Assembly: GCF_003965815.1 (NCBI RefSeq)
Contig: NZ_RXOE01000001.1
Span: 868,001 to 932,000, forward strand
Length of the DNA stretch: 64,000 nt
Origin: Variovorax gossypii
GTDB taxonomy: Bacteria > Pseudomonadota > Gammaproteobacteria > Burkholderiales > Burkholderiaceae_C
Direction of reading: 5' to 3'
The number at the start of each line of letters is the position of its first letter. Position 1 is the stretch's first letter. The position numbers and the translations under genes are program-made. Positions 51,188 through 60,987 of this stretch are shown in pieces. The notes under the pieces are model-generated. The model made no database searches. It saw only the letters and a list, made by a program, of their open reading frames with translations, and was not told the origin of the DNA.

Positions 51188-53065
51188 ATGTCCACCCCTG
51201 CCCTCGCCCTGCCGGACGGCCGCGTTCTCGCCGTCGACGACCTCACCGTTCGCTTCTCGACTTCCGAGCGCACGGTCGATGCCGTGAAGAAGCTGTCCTT
51301 CCACGTCGACCACGGCGAAACGCTCGCGGTGGTGGGCGAATCGGGTTCGGGCAAGTCGGTCACCTCGCTCGCGCTGATGCGGCTGGTGGAGCATGGCGGC
51401 GGCCGCATCCTCAACGGCAGCATGATGTTCCGCCGCCGCAACGGCGAAGTGCTCGACCTGGCGCAGGCACGCGACAGCGCGATGCGCAACATCCGCGGCG
51501 CGGACATCGCGATGATCTTCCAGGAGCCGATGACGTCGCTGAACCCGGTGTTCACGGCAGGCGACCAGATCGCCGAGGCCATCCGCATCCACCAGGGCAA
51601 GAGCGATGCGGCCGCGCGCGCCGAAGCGCTGCGCATGCTGGAGCTGGTGCGCATTCCCGAGGCGCGCAACGTGCTCGACCGCTACCCGCACCAGCTCTCG
51701 GGCGGCATGCGTCAGCGCGTGATGATCGCGATGGCGCTGTCGTGCAAGCCGCAGCTGCTGATCGCCGACGAACCCACCACCGCGCTGGACGTGACTATTC
51801 AGGCGCAGATCCTCCAGCTCATCCGCGAGCTGCAGAAGGAGATGCGCATGGGCGTGCTCTTCATCACGCACGACATGGGCGTGGTGGCCGAGATCGCCGA
51901 CCGCGTGCTCGTGATGTACCGCGGCGACAAGGTGGAAGCCGGCAGCTCCGACACCGTGTTCGCGGCGCCGCAGCACCCCTACACCAAGGCACTGCTGTCG
52001 GCCGTGCCGAAGCTCGGCGCGATGCAGGGCACCGACCTGCCGGCCAAGTTCGAGCTGCTGCGCACCGAGGCCAGCGCCGACACCGTGCCGTGCACCCAGA
52101 CCACGCCGCAGGACACCGTGCGCCACGCCGACGGCCCCATCCTGCGCGTGCGCGACCTCGTCACCCGCTTCGACGTGCGCAGCGGCCTCTTCGGCCGCGT
52201 GAAGCGCCGCGTGCATGCGGTGGAGAAGATCAGCTTCGACCTGTACCCCGGCGAAACGCTGGCGCTGGTCGGCGAATCGGGCTGCGGCAAGTCGACCACC
52301 GGCCGCTCGCTGCTGCGCCTGGTCGAGAGCCAGAGCGGCGCCATCGAGTTCGGCGGCAAGAACATCCGCGACCTGCCCACGCGCGAGCTGCAGGCGCTGC
52401 GCCGCAACATCCAGTTCATCTTCCAGGACCCCTTCGCCTCGCTCGATCCGCGCGTGACGGTGGGCTTCTCGATCATGGAGCCGCTGCTCATCCACAAGAT
52501 GGCCAGCGGCGCCGAGGCGCAACAGCGCGTGGACTGGCTGCTGCAGAAGGTCGGCCTGCCGCCGGAAGTGGCACAGCGCTATCCGCACGAGTTCTCGGGC
52601 GGCCAGCGGCAGCGCATCGCGATCGCGCGCGCACTGGCGCTCAACCCCAAGGTGGTGGTGGCCGACGAATCGGTGTCGGCGCTGGACGTGTCGATCCAGG
52701 CGCAGATCGTCAACCTGATGCTCGACCTGCAGCGCGAGCTTGGCGTGGCTTTTCTCTTCATCTCGCACGACATGGCGGTGGTGGAGCGCATCAGCCACCG
52801 GGTGGCCGTGATGTACCTGGGCCAGATCGTCGAGATCGGTCCGCGCCGCGCGGTGTTCGAGGCTCCGCAGCACGCCTACACCCGCAAGCTGATGGCGGCG
52901 GTGCCGGTGGCCGACCCGTCGCGCCGCAACAAGCCGCGCGCGCTGCTCGAAGGCGAGATTCCCAGCCCGATCCGCGCGGTAGGCGACGAGCCCGAGGTGC
53001 CGCCGCTGGTGCAGGTCGCGCCCGGCCACTTCGTTGCACGGCACGCCATCGGCGGCGCGTTCTGA
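51188..53065 (+). CDS. gsiA: peptide ABC transporter ATP-binding protein, fused double ATPase (GsiA-like)
   Basis: This 625-residue protein holds two ABC ATPase domains in tandem. The first has Walker [10 protein letters not shown], signature [15 protein letters not shown] and Walker [13 protein letters not shown]. The second has Walker [10 protein letters not shown], signature [15 protein letters not shown] and Walker [13 protein letters not shown] (Glu followed by Ser). Each is followed by an oligopeptide-type C-terminal extension ([26 protein letters not shown]). It drives import through GsiC/GsiD. The fused form is known from the glutathione importer GsiABCD. The second domain's Walker B has ESVS instead of EPTT, as in other fused members. 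The substrate is inferred from the peptidase neighbours. Confidence 0.92.
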   Translation: MSTPALALPDGRVLAVDDLTVRFSTSERTVDAVKKLSFHVDHGETLAVVGESGSGKSVTSLALMRLVEHGGGRILNGSMMFRRRNGEVLDLAQARDSAMRNIRGADIAMIFQEPMTSLNPVFTAGDQIAEAIRIHQGKSDAAARAEALRMLELVRIPEARNVLDRYPHQLSGGMRQRVMIAMALSCKPQLLIADEPTTALDVTIQAQILQLIRELQKEMRMGVLFITHDMGVVAEIADRVLVMYRGDKVEAGSSDTVFAAPQHPYTKALLSAVPKLGAMQGTDLPAKFELLRTEASADTVPCTQTTPQDTVRHADGPILRVRDLVTRFDVRSGLFGRVKRRVHAVEKISFDLYPGETLALVGESGCGKSTTGRSLLRLVESQSGAIEFGGKNIRDLPTRELQALRRNIQFIFQDPFASLDPRVTVGFSIMEPLLIHKMASGAEAQQRVDWLLQKVGLPPEVAQRYPHEFSGGQRQRIAIARALALNPKVVVADESVSALDVSIQAQIVNLMLDLQRELGVAFLFISHDMAVVERISHRVAVMYLGQIVEIGPRRAVFEAPQHAYTRKLMAAVPVADPSRRNKPRALLEGEIPSPIRAVGDEPEVPPLVQVAPGHFVARHAIGGAF

Positions 53066-53144
53066 CCCCCCGTTTTTTCTTCACTCATTTTTCTCAACCC
53101 GCAGGCCCTCCTGCTTTTTTCCTCGAACCGACTGGAGTTCTTCC

Positions 53145-54701
53145 ATGACGCAACAAGCTTCCTCCTCCCTGCGATGGGCATCCGCACTGCTGGGCCTGGC
53201 CGCGCTGGCCGCCTCGGGCACGGCACTGGCCGCGAAAGACGTGGTGCTGTCGATCGGCTACCAGCCGGAAACGCTGGACCCGTACAACACCAACACCACC
53301 ATCACCACCGCGGTGACGAAGACCTTCTATGAAGGCCTGTTCCAGTTCGACAAGGACCTGAAGGTGCAGAACGTGCTGGCCGAGGGCTACGAGGTGTCGA
53401 AGGACGGCCTGGTCTACACCATCAAGCTGCGCACCGGCGTGAAGTTCCACGACGGCACCGACTTCAACGCGGACGCCGTGAAGTTCACGCTCGACCGCGT
53501 GCTGAACCAGGACAACAAGCTGCTGCGCTACAACCAGTTCAACCGCGTGAGCAAGGTCGAGGCGGTGAACCCGACGACCGTGCGCATCACGCTGAAGGAG
53601 CCCTTCGGCCCCTTCATCAACTCGCTGGCGCACGCCTCGGCCGCCATGATCTCGCCCACCGCGCTGAAGAAGTGGGGCAACAAGGACATCGCCTTCCACC
53701 CCGTGGGCACCGGCCCCTTCGAATTCGTCGAGTGGAAGCAGACCGAAGCGGTCAAGGCCAAGAAGTTCGACGGCTACTGGAAGAAGGGCTACCCGAAGGT
53801 CGACAACGTGTCGTGGAAGCCGGTGCTGGAGAACAACACGCGCGCCGCGATGCTGCAGACCGGCGAGGCCGATTTCGCCTTCCCCATTCCCTATGAGCAG
53901 GCCGAGCTGCTGAAGAAGAGCGACAAGCTCGAAGTGGTGGCCACGCCCTCGATCATCACGCGCTTCCTGGCATTCAACATGCTGCAGAAGCCCTACGACA
54001 ACCCGAAGGTGCGCGAGGCCATCGGCTACGCCATCAACAAGGAAGCGCTGGCCAAGGTCGCCTTCGGCGGCTATGCCTTCCCCGCGCAGGGCGTGCTGCC
54101 CCAGGGCGTGAAGTACGCCGAGAAGATGGCTCCCATTCCCTATGACCTGAAGAAGGCCAAGGAGCTGATGAAGGAAGCCGGCTACCCCGACGGCTTCGAG
54201 TCGGTGCTGTGGAGCGCCTACAACAACACGACCTCGCAGAAGACGATCCAGTTCGTGCAGCAGCAGCTCGCGCAGATCGGCATCAAGCTGCAGGTGCAAG
54301 CCCTCGAAGTGGGCCAGCGCACCGAGCAGGTGGATGCATGGCCCGATCCGAAGACGGCCAAGGTCCGCATGTACTACACGGGCTGGTCGTCGTCGACCGG
54401 CGAAGCCGACTGGGGCCTGCGCCCGCTGTTCGCCTCGGAAGCCTGGGCTCCCAAGCTGAACAACATGTCGTTCTACAAGAGCGAGGTGGTCGACAGCTCG
54501 CTGGCCAAGGCGCTGGTGACCACGGACGAGAAGGAACGCGCAGCGCTGTACAAGACCGCGCAGGAAGAGATCCGCAAGGACCTGCCGCGCGTGCCGATGA
54601 TCACCGAGCAGAACCTGTCGGCGCACGCCAAGCGTCTCTCGGGCGTGTTCGTGATGCCTGACGGCAACATCAACATCGACGCCATTGCGGTGTCGAACTG
54701 A
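53145..54701 (+). CDS. gsiB: peptide ABC transporter substrate-binding protein (GsiB-like)
   Basis: This 518-residue periplasmic protein of the dipeptide/oligopeptide-binding family 5 has a signal peptide (LRWASALLGLAALAASGTALA). The mature part starts KDVVLSIGYQPETLDPYNTN and has VKFHDGTDFNADAVKFTLDR and GTGPFEFVEWKQ. The ATG at 53145 has GGAG eight bases upstream. The first six codons, MTQQAS, and the two bases before them are identical at DNA level to those of gsiD. A strong hairpin follows the gene (54734-54764), as often seen after binding-protein genes to raise their mRNA level. Confidence 0.92.
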   Translation: MTQQASSSLRWASALLGLAALAASGTALAAKDVVLSIGYQPETLDPYNTNTTITTAVTKTFYEGLFQFDKDLKVQNVLAEGYEVSKDGLVYTIKLRTGVKFHDGTDFNADAVKFTLDRVLNQDNKLLRYNQFNRVSKVEAVNPTTVRITLKEPFGPFINSLAHASAAMISPTALKKWGNKDIAFHPVGTGPFEFVEWKQTEAVKAKKFDGYWKKGYPKVDNVSWKPVLENNTRAAMLQTGEADFAFPIPYEQAELLKKSDKLEVVATPSIITRFLAFNMLQKPYDNPKVREAIGYAINKEALAKVAFGGYAFPAQGVLPQGVKYAEKMAPIPYDLKKAKELMKEAGYPDGFESVLWSAYNNTTSQKTIQFVQQQLAQIGIKLQVQALEVGQRTEQVDAWPDPKTAKVRMYYTGWSSSTGEADWGLRPLFASEAWAPKLNNMSFYKSEVVDSSLAKALVTTDEKERAALYKTAQEEIRKDLPRVPMITEQNLSAHAKRLSGVFVMPDGNINIDAIAVSN

Positions 54702-54733
54702 TCCCCGGTTTCTCGTTTCCTGACTGACTGCCC

Positions 54734-54764
54734 GGCGGGCGGTGGCATGCCGCCATCGCCCGCC
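54734..54764 (+). promoter_or_regulatory. stable hairpin between gsiB and gsiC
   Basis: GGCGGGCGGTGGC (54734-54746) pairs with GCCATCGCCCGCC (54752-54764), 13 bp with one G-U, loop of five bases and no T-run. It is a candidate mRNA-stabilising stem that would keep the binding protein message more abundant than the permease message. Confidence 0.55.
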
Positions 54765-54781
54765 CGCGGCAACCGCACCCC

Positions 54782-55702
54782 ATGCTGAATTACTTCCTCA
54801 AACGACTGTTGGGCCTGATCCCCACGCTGCTCATCGTGGCGGTGCTGGTGTTCCTGTTCGTCCACATGCTGCCCGGCGATCCGGCGCGACTTGCCGCCGG
54901 CCAGGACGCCGACGAGCAGACCGTGGCCATGGTCCGCGCGGAGCTCGGGCTGGACAAGCCGCTGCCGCAGCAGTTCGTGAGCTTCTTCACCCACATCCTG
55001 CAGGGCGACTTCGGCACCTCCATCCGCACGCGGCGGCCGGTGGCGACCGAGATCGGCGAGCGCTTCTTCCCGACGGTGATGCTGACCATCACCAGCATGG
55101 TGTGGGCGGTGATCTTCGGCATGGGCATCGGCATCGTTTCCGCCGTGTACCGCAACAAATGGCCCGACCGGCTGGGCATGACGCTCGCCGTGTCGGGCAT
55201 CTCCTTTCCCGCATTCGCGCTCGGCATGCTGCTGATGCAGATCTTCTCGGTCCAGCTCGGATGGCTGCCCACGGTGGGCGCCAGCAGCTGGAAGCACTAC
55301 ATCCTGCCCTCGATCACGCTGGGCGCCGCGGTGGCGGCCGTGATGGCGCGCTTCACGCGGGCCTCCTTCGTCGAGGTGATCCAGGAAGACTTCGTGCGCA
55401 CCGCGCGCGCCAAGGGCGTGCGCGAGCGCGTGGTGATCATCAAGCACTGCCTGCGCAACGCGCTCATTCCGGTGGTGACGATGATGGGCCTGCAGTTCGG
55501 CTTCCTGCTGGGCGGCTCGATCCTGGTCGAGGCGGTGTTCAACTGGCCGGGCCTCGGCCGCCTGCTGGTCGACGCAGTGCAGATGCGCGACTACCCCGTC
55601 ATCCAGACGCTGGTGCTGCTGTTCTCGCTCGAATTCATCCTGATCAACCTGCTGGTGGATGTGCTGTACGGCTACATCAACCCGACCATCCGATACAAGT
55701 GA
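54782..55702 (+). CDS. gsiC: peptide ABC transporter permease (GsiC-like)
   Basis: This 306-residue inner-membrane permease has six membrane segments. The first is [20 protein letters not shown], followed by the DppB-type [16 protein letters not shown]. The coupling EAA-like loop reads [26 protein letters not shown], recognisable as the ABC type, and [19 protein letters not shown] follows it, typical of DppB/OppB. The ATG at 54782 is close after the hairpin. It pairs with GsiD (55713-56642) to form the channel. Confidence 0.93.
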   Translation: MLNYFLKRLLGLIPTLLIVAVLVFLFVHMLPGDPARLAAGQDADEQTVAMVRAELGLDKPLPQQFVSFFTHILQGDFGTSIRTRRPVATEIGERFFPTVMLTITSMVWAVIFGMGIGIVSAVYRNKWPDRLGMTLAVSGISFPAFALGMLLMQIFSVQLGWLPTVGASSWKHYILPSITLGAAVAAVMARFTRASFVEVIQEDFVRTARAKGVRERVVIIKHCLRNALIPVVTMMGLQFGFLLGGSILVEAVFNWPGLGRLLVDAVQMRDYPVIQTLVLLFSLEFILINLLVDVLYGYINPTIRYK

Positions 55703-55712
55703 GCAAGCAGCC

Positions 55713-56642
55713 ATGACGCAACAAGCTTCCGGCATGCCTGCCGAAACCATCGCCGCGACCGTACCTGTCGTCGCCGTCCAGACCGCCGGCAAGGTCCGCA
55801 CGCCCTGGGGCGAATGCTGGCGCCGCTTCAAGAAGCAGCCGGTGGGCATCGTCGCCGCGCTCTTCGTGCTGCTGCTGGTGTTCGTCGCGGTGTTCGCGCC
55901 GTGGATCGTGCCCTTCGATCCGGAGAACTACTTCGACTACGACATGCTGAACACCGGCCCCTCGGCCGCGCACTGGTTCGGCGTCGACCCACTGGGCCGC
56001 GACATCTTCAGCCGCATCCTGATGGGCGCTCGCATCTCGCTGATGGCCGGCTTCCTGTCGGTGGTGCTGGGCGGCATCGTCGGCACGGCCTTCGGCCTGC
56101 TGGCGGGCTACTACGAAGGCTGGTGGGACCGCATCGTGATGCGCATCTCGGACGTGCTGTTCGCCTTCCCCGGCATCCTGCTGGCGCTGGGCGTGGTGGC
56201 CATCCTGGGCAGCAGCATGACCAACGTGGTGGTGGCTGTGTCGGTGTTCAGCGTGCCTGCCTTCGCGCGGCTGGTGCGCGGCAACACGCTGGTGCTGAAG
56301 CAGCAGACCTACATCGAGGCCGAGCGCAGCATCGGTGCCTCGGACTGGACCATCATCGTGCGGCACATCCTGCCGGGCACCATCTCGTCGATCGTGGTGT
56401 ATTTCTCGATGCGCGTGGGCACCTCGATCATCACGGCGGCCAGCCTTTCGTTCCTGGGCATGGGCGCGCAGCCGCCGACGCCCGAATGGGGCGCGATGCT
56501 CAGCGAGGCCCGCGCCGACATGGTGACCTCGCCGCACGTGGCGCTGTTCCCCAGCCTGGCCATCTTCTTCACCGTGCTCGCCTTCAACCTGCTGGGCGAT
56601 GCACTGCGCGACGCGCTCGATCCGAAAATCGACCGCCAGTAA
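55713..56642 (+). CDS. gsiD: peptide ABC transporter permease (GsiD-like)
   Basis: This 309-residue DppC-type permease has an N-terminal membrane segment ([21 protein letters not shown]), then [23 protein letters not shown], a signature of this subfamily. The EAA loop is [22 protein letters not shown] and it ends [17 protein letters not shown] and [14 protein letters not shown]. The start codon and next 15 bases are the same as in gsiB. It lies ten bases after gsiC. Confidence 0.93.
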   Translation: MTQQASGMPAETIAATVPVVAVQTAGKVRTPWGECWRRFKKQPVGIVAALFVLLLVFVAVFAPWIVPFDPENYFDYDMLNTGPSAAHWFGVDPLGRDIFSRILMGARISLMAGFLSVVLGGIVGTAFGLLAGYYEGWWDRIVMRISDVLFAFPGILLALGVVAILGSSMTNVVVAVSVFSVPAFARLVRGNTLVLKQQTYIEAERSIGASDWTIIVRHILPGTISSIVVYFSMRVGTSIITAASLSFLGMGAQPPTPEWGAMLSEARADMVTSPHVALFPSLAIFFTVLAFNLLGDALRDALDPKIDRQ

Positions 56643-56660
56643 TTCCGGTTCCCCTCCTTC

Positions 56661-57788
56661 ATGTCTTCCAGCAAGCAGCAAGCCCCTCTTCCCTTCATCG
56701 GCAACCTGCTCCAGGGCGAACGCAACGCCATCACCGACGTCGCGGGCGTCACCGTGGGTCATCGCACGCTGGCCGACGGCCCGGTGCAGACGGGCGTGAC
56801 CGTCATCCGCCCCCATGCGGGCGATCCGTTCCGCGACAAGGTGCCCGCCGCCGCGGTTGTGCTCAACGGCTTCGGCAAGAGCGTCGGGCTGTTGCAGGTG
56901 GAAGAGCTCGGTGTGCTCGAGACGCCCATCGCGCTGACGAACACCTTCTCGGTGGGCACGGTGGCGGCAGCGCAGATCCGCCGCTGCGTGGCCGACAACC
57001 CCGAGACCGGCCGCACGCTGCCCACAGTGAACCCGCTGGTGTTCGAGTGCAACGACGGCTTCCTCAACGACATCCAGCGCATGGCCGTGAGCGAGGCCGA
57101 TTACCTGCAGGCGCTGGCCGATGCCGGCGCCGACTTCGAGCAGGGCTCGGTCGGTGCGGGGCGTGGCATGTCGAGCTTCCAGCTCAAGGGCGGCATCGGC
57201 AGCGCATCGCGGCGGGTGTCGGCGCGCAACGACGGCACCAGCGGCGGCCTGGGCGGCAGCAAGAACGTCGGCACCGGCGGCCTGCACACGGTGGGCGCGC
57301 TGGTCCTGGCGAATTACGGACGCCAGCCGCAGCTGCTGCTGGCCGGGCACGCGGTGGGCGAACGGCTCGCCGCGCTGCAGGCCGAGCGCAGCCTTCCGGC
57401 GGTGAACGAGGCCGAGAAGGGCTCGATCATCATCGTGCTGGCCACCGACGCCCCGCTCGACGCGCGCCAGCTGCGCCGCCTCGCGCTGCGCGCCGGGGCC
57501 GGTCTGGCCCGCACGGGCTCGGTCTTCGGGCACGGCAGCGGCGACATCGTGCTGGCCTTCTCCACCGCCTACACCGTGCCCGGCAGCGTCGACCGGCCGA
57601 TGCCGGCGGTGGCGATGCTGCACGACGGCCTGCTCGATGGCCTGTTCCAGGCCGCGGCCGACAGCACGGAACAGGCGATCATCCATGCCCTGTGGCGCGC
57701 AACGCCCGTCACCGGGCGCGACGGCAACCACCGCGCCGCCCTGGGCGACGTGCTGCCCGCCTCCACTCTCTTCTCAACCCACGCCTGA
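56661..57788 (+). CDS. P1-family Ser peptidase (DmpA/BapA-like beta-aminopeptidase)
   Basis: This 375-residue Ntn-type hydrolase of family P1/S58 releases N-terminal amino acids, including beta- and D-amino acids in characterised members. It would self-cleave between Gly254 and Ser255 in EKGSIIIVLATDAPL, the new N-terminal Ser being the nucleophile. The N-terminal ITDVAGVTVGHRTL, GKSVGLLQVEELGVLETPIALTNTFSVGT (in two blocks) and GGLHTVGALVLANYG are family marks. There is no signal peptide, so it acts on imported peptides in the cytoplasm. It lies 18 bases after gsiD. Confidence 0.92.
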   Translation: MSSSKQQAPLPFIGNLLQGERNAITDVAGVTVGHRTLADGPVQTGVTVIRPHAGDPFRDKVPAAAVVLNGFGKSVGLLQVEELGVLETPIALTNTFSVGTVAAAQIRRCVADNPETGRTLPTVNPLVFECNDGFLNDIQRMAVSEADYLQALADAGADFEQGSVGAGRGMSSFQLKGGIGSASRRVSARNDGTSGGLGGSKNVGTGGLHTVGALVLANYGRQPQLLLAGHAVGERLAALQAERSLPAVNEAEKGSIIIVLATDAPLDARQLRRLALRAGAGLARTGSVFGHGSGDIVLAFSTAYTVPGSVDRPMPAVAMLHDGLLDGLFQAAADSTEQAIIHALWRATPVTGRDGNHRAALGDVLPASTLFSTHA

Positions 57789-57802
57789 TTGCGAGCCGCT
57801 CC

Positions 57803-58621
57803 ATGAAAGTCCTGATCTCCACCGACATCGAAGGCGTCGCCGGCGTCTACCACTCCGAGCAGGTGCGCGCGGGCAACCCCGAGTACGAGCGGGCGCGGCT
57901 GCTGATGACGCACGAGGCCAACGCCGCCATCGCCGGCGCCTTCGACGCGGGCGCCACCGAGGTGCTGGTGAACGACTCGCACGGGGGCTTCCGCAACATG
58001 CCGCCCGACCTGCTCGACGCCCGCGCCCGCGTGGTGCAGGGCAAGCCGCGCTACCTGAGCATGGTGGCGGGCGTGGAAGAAGGCGTGGATGCCGTCTGCA
58101 TGGTCGGCTACCACTCGCGTGCGCAGGGGCGCGGCATCCTGGCGCACACCATCAACAGCTTCGCCTTCGCGGGCATCTCGCTCGGCGGGCAGGAACTGGG
58201 CGAGGCCGGACTCTACGGCGCCCTGGCCGGCGAGTACGGCGTGCCCGTGGTAATGGCCAGCGGCGACGACGTGTTCATTTCCGAGAACCGCCCGCTCTTC
58301 CCGCACGCGACCTTCGTCGAGACCAAGAAGGCCACCGGCTGCACCAGCGGCGTCTCGCTGTCGCCCGAGCAGTCGCGCCGTGCCATCCGCGCCGGCGTGG
58401 AAGAAGCGCTGGCGGCTCGCGCGAAGGCGAAGCCGCTCGTCTTCGAAGGCCCGCAGACCGTGACGCTGCGCACCCAGACCTCCGCGCTGGCCGACCTGTT
58501 CTGCCAGTGGCCGGACTTCGAGCGCGTGGACGGTGTCACTCTGCGCTTCACCGCCCGCACGGTGGAAGCCGCCGTGCGCATGCTGAACTGCTGCTCGGCG
58601 ATGTCCTCGATGCTGCGCTGA
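57803..58621 (+). CDS. M55-family metallopeptidase, D-aminopeptidase DppA-like
   Basis: This 272-residue zinc peptidase of family M55 removes N-terminal D-amino acids such as D-Ala. Conserved metal and catalytic residues are visible as MKVLISTDIEGVAGV (Asp, Glu), NDSHGGFRNM (His), VCMVGYHSRA (His) and AHTINS (His). DDVFISENRPLFPHATFVETKKATG follows in two blocks. It is the last gene of the RpiR operon. Together with the isoaspartyl and P1 peptidases it extends the operon's reach to D-containing peptides such as those from peptidoglycan. It converges with the LysR gene with 19 bases between. Confidence 0.93.
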   Translation: MKVLISTDIEGVAGVYHSEQVRAGNPEYERARLLMTHEANAAIAGAFDAGATEVLVNDSHGGFRNMPPDLLDARARVVQGKPRYLSMVAGVEEGVDAVCMVGYHSRAQGRGILAHTINSFAFAGISLGGQELGEAGLYGALAGEYGVPVVMASGDDVFISENRPLFPHATFVETKKATGCTSGVSLSPEQSRRAIRAGVEEALAARAKAKPLVFEGPQTVTLRTQTSALADLFCQWPDFERVDGVTLRFTARTVEAAVRMLNCCSAMSSMLR

Positions 58622-58640
58622 GGCGCTGCTGCTGCCGGGT

Positions 58641-59546
58641 TCAGGCCGGCGTGGCCTTGAGGGCGAGCAGGTTGTCGCGCAGTGCCTGCATCAGCGGCGA
58701 CCATGTCGAGCCCGGGCGCGACAGCAGCACCACGGCGCGCGGCACCTTCAGCGCCGGCACCGGCAGCACGGCAAAACGGCGGTCGTCGGCATGCCGCATG
58801 AAGGAGCGCGGCACCAAGGTGACGAGATCGGTCGCCGCCAGCACCGACAGATTGAGCTCGGACGCGAATGGCACCTCCATCACGACGCGCGGCGCGGACA
58901 GGTTGTGGCGCGCGAAGATGTCGGCGATGGCCTTGAAGGCCGCGGAACTGGCCGGCCCCGAGATCCATCCGTACGTGGCGACATCGGCCAGGGCCACGCG
59001 GGCGCGCTGCGCCAGCGGATGGCCCGACCGCACCAGCGGCAGCATAGGGTCGTTGTCGACCTTCGTGCGCTCGGCATCCAGCGGCTGGCCTTCGTAGGCC
59101 GGCACCATTGCAAGGTCCAGTTCGCCTTCGCGCACCAGCGTGGCAAGGGTATCCGACCGGTCGACGCGCAGGCGCACCCGCAGCCCCGGGCGCTTGACCA
59201 GCAAAGAGCCCAGCGCCCCCGCGACACGATTGCCCGAGGTGGTGTCGGTCACGCCCACGCGCAGCAGCCCCGACTGCTGCGCCCGCATCTCGTTGGCCAG
59301 CTGCACCGTGTCCGCATAGTCGGCCTGCAGCCGGCGCGCCTGCTCGGCGACCCTCAGTCCGGCCGAAGTCAGCACCATGCCGCGCGCGCTGCGCTCGAAC
59401 AGTTGCAGCCCGAACTCGGCCTCCACCCGGCGCACGGCCTTGGTCAGCGCGGGCTGGGTCACGCCCTGCTCGTCGGCCGCGGTGGAGAGCAGGCCCGACT
59501 TGGCTACCGCGAGGAAGTATTCGATATCGCGCATCGACAGTGACAT
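58641..59546 (-). CDS. LysR-family transcriptional regulator
   Basis: This 301-residue LysR regulator has the N-terminal helix-turn-helix in MRDIEYFLAVAKSGLLSTAADEQGVTQPALTKAVRRVE (split as usual at the turn) and a periplasmic-binding-protein-like effector domain. GMVLTSAGLRVAEQARR is a family mark. It diverges from a sulfatase gene with 93 bases between, and a LysR-type box lies in that gap. Its role is most likely control of the sulfatase and Bug protein genes in response to a sulfate ester or sulfur limitation (inferred). Confidence 0.93.
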   Translation of the reverse strand: MSLSMRDIEYFLAVAKSGLLSTAADEQGVTQPALTKAVRRVEAEFGLQLFERSARGMVLTSAGLRVAEQARRLQADYADTVQLANEMRAQQSGLLRVGVTDTTSGNRVAGALGSLLVKRPGLRVRLRVDRSDTLATLVREGELDLAMVPAYEGQPLDAERTKVDNDPMLPLVRSGHPLAQRARVALADVATYGWISGPASSAAFKAIADIFARHNLSAPRVVMEVPFASELNLSVLAATDLVTLVPRSFMRHADDRRFAVLPVPALKVPRAVVLLSRPGSTWSPLMQALRDNLLALKATPA

Positions 59547-59582
59547 TCCTGGAGTTTATGACTTGAACGTCATTCAGGAATG
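59544..59582. promoter_or_regulatory. nested inverted repeats, candidate LysR operator
   Basis: CATTCCTG (59544-59551) faces CAGGAATG (59575-59582). Inside lies ATGAC-N6-GTCAT (59558-59562 and 59569-59573). Both are perfect and sit in the divergent gap between LysR (start 59546) and the sulfatase gene (start 59640), as expected for a LysR operator. Confidence 0.6.
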
Positions 59583-59639
59583 GGATCGGGCGGCACCGGC
59601 ACTTAGATTCCGGATACGCCAACCCCTCGATCCACCGCC

Positions 59640-60980
59640 ATGCCAACGCACTCCTCTGCACCGAACATCGTCCTCATCGTCGCCGACAACCTCGGCTGGG
59701 GTGAGCTGGGCTGCTACGGCGGAGGCGCATTGCGCGGCGCGCCCACGCCGAACATCGACGCCCTTGCGAAGCAGGGCTTGCTGCTTCAGAACTTCAATGT
59801 CGAAAGCGACTGCGTGCCGACCCGCTCGGCCCTGATGAGCGGCCGGCACCCGATTCGCACCGGCTGCCTGCAGTCGGTGCCGCCGGGCCTCCCCCAGGGG
59901 CTGACCCGGCGCGAGATCACGCTGGCCCAGTTGCTGTCGGCGCGAGGCTATGCCACCGCGCACTACGGCAAGTGGCACCTGGGCGACGTGCCCGGGCGTT
60001 TTCCTTCGGACCGGGGCTTCGACGAGTGGTACGGCATTCCGCGCACCACCGACGAGAGCCAGTTCACCTCGACGGTCGGCTTCGACCCCTCCGTGGTGGA
60101 CCTGCCCTGGATCATGCGCGGCCGCAGCGGCGAGCCCTCGGAGAACGTGAAGGTGTACGACCTGGATGCACGGCGGCAGATCGATGCCGATCTGGTGGAC
60201 ATGTCCATCGGCTTCATGAAGCGCCACGCCGAAGCCGGTACGCCTTTCTTCCTCTACCTGCCCCTTGTGCACCTGCATTTCCCCACGCTGCCGCACCCCG
60301 ACTTCGCGGGCCGCACCGGTGCCGGCGACTTCGCGGATTCGATGGTGGAAATGGACCACCGCGTCGGCCAGGTGATCAGGGCACTGGACGAGCTGGGTGC
60401 GGCCGACAACACGCTCCTGATCTTCTGCAGCGACAACGGGCCCGAGTTCCGGGCGCCTTATCGCGGCACCGCCGGCCCCTGGAGCGGCACCTATCACACG
60501 GCCATGGAAGGCAGCCTGCGCGTGCCCTTCATTGCACGCTGGCCGGGCCGCATTGCAGCCGGCCGCACGAGCAACGAGATCGTCCACGTGACCGACTTGT
60601 TCACGACGCTGGCCGGCGTGGCCGGTGCCGCCGTGCCGCAGGACCGGCCAATCGACGGCGTGGACCAGTTGCCCTTCTTGCTGGGCGAGTGCGAGAAATC
60701 GGCGCGCGAGGGTTTTCCGTTCTATATCAAAAACGATCTGCGCGCCGTGAAGTGGCGCGACTGGAAACTGCATTTCTACTGGGAGCCCGAGGTCAACGAA
60801 GGAAAGGGCAAGCTGGAGTCGCCGTACCTTTTCAACACCACCCGCGACCCCAAGGAAACGACGGACGTGCTGGTCCACAACACATGGGTGCTGGGGCCGG
60901 TGCTCAAGCTGGTGAAGGCGTTCCAGGACAGTTTTGCGCAGCATCCCAACACCCCGCCCGGCCAACTCGACGGACAGTGA
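59640..60980 (+). CDS. sulfatase (arylsulfatase-type, formylglycine family)
   Basis: This 446-residue enzyme would hydrolyse sulfate esters. It opens IVLIVADNLGWGELGCYGG (metal Asp-Asn). The signature DCVPTRSALMSGRHPIRTG holds the Cys that becomes formylglycine (C-x-P-T-R, with Thr where Ser is commoner), and HYGKWHLGD and FCSDNGPEFR provide the other ligands. Asp-Asn replaces the usual Asp-Asp in the first metal motif, an odd point to check. No signal peptide is present, so it seems cytosolic. It is followed by a Bug-type binding protein gene after seven bases. Confidence 0.9.
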   Translation: MPTHSSAPNIVLIVADNLGWGELGCYGGGALRGAPTPNIDALAKQGLLLQNFNVESDCVPTRSALMSGRHPIRTGCLQSVPPGLPQGLTRREITLAQLLSARGYATAHYGKWHLGDVPGRFPSDRGFDEWYGIPRTTDESQFTSTVGFDPSVVDLPWIMRGRSGEPSENVKVYDLDARRQIDADLVDMSIGFMKRHAEAGTPFFLYLPLVHLHFPTLPHPDFAGRTGAGDFADSMVEMDHRVGQVIRALDELGAADNTLLIFCSDNGPEFRAPYRGTAGPWSGTYHTAMEGSLRVPFIARWPGRIAAGRTSNEIVHVTDLFTTLAGVAGAAVPQDRPIDGVDQLPFLLGECEKSAREGFPFYIKNDLRAVKWRDWKLHFYWEPEVNEGKGKLESPYLFNTTRDPKETTDVLVHNTWVLGPVLKLVKAFQDSFAQHPNTPPGQLDGQ

Positions 60981-60987
60981 GCCAACC

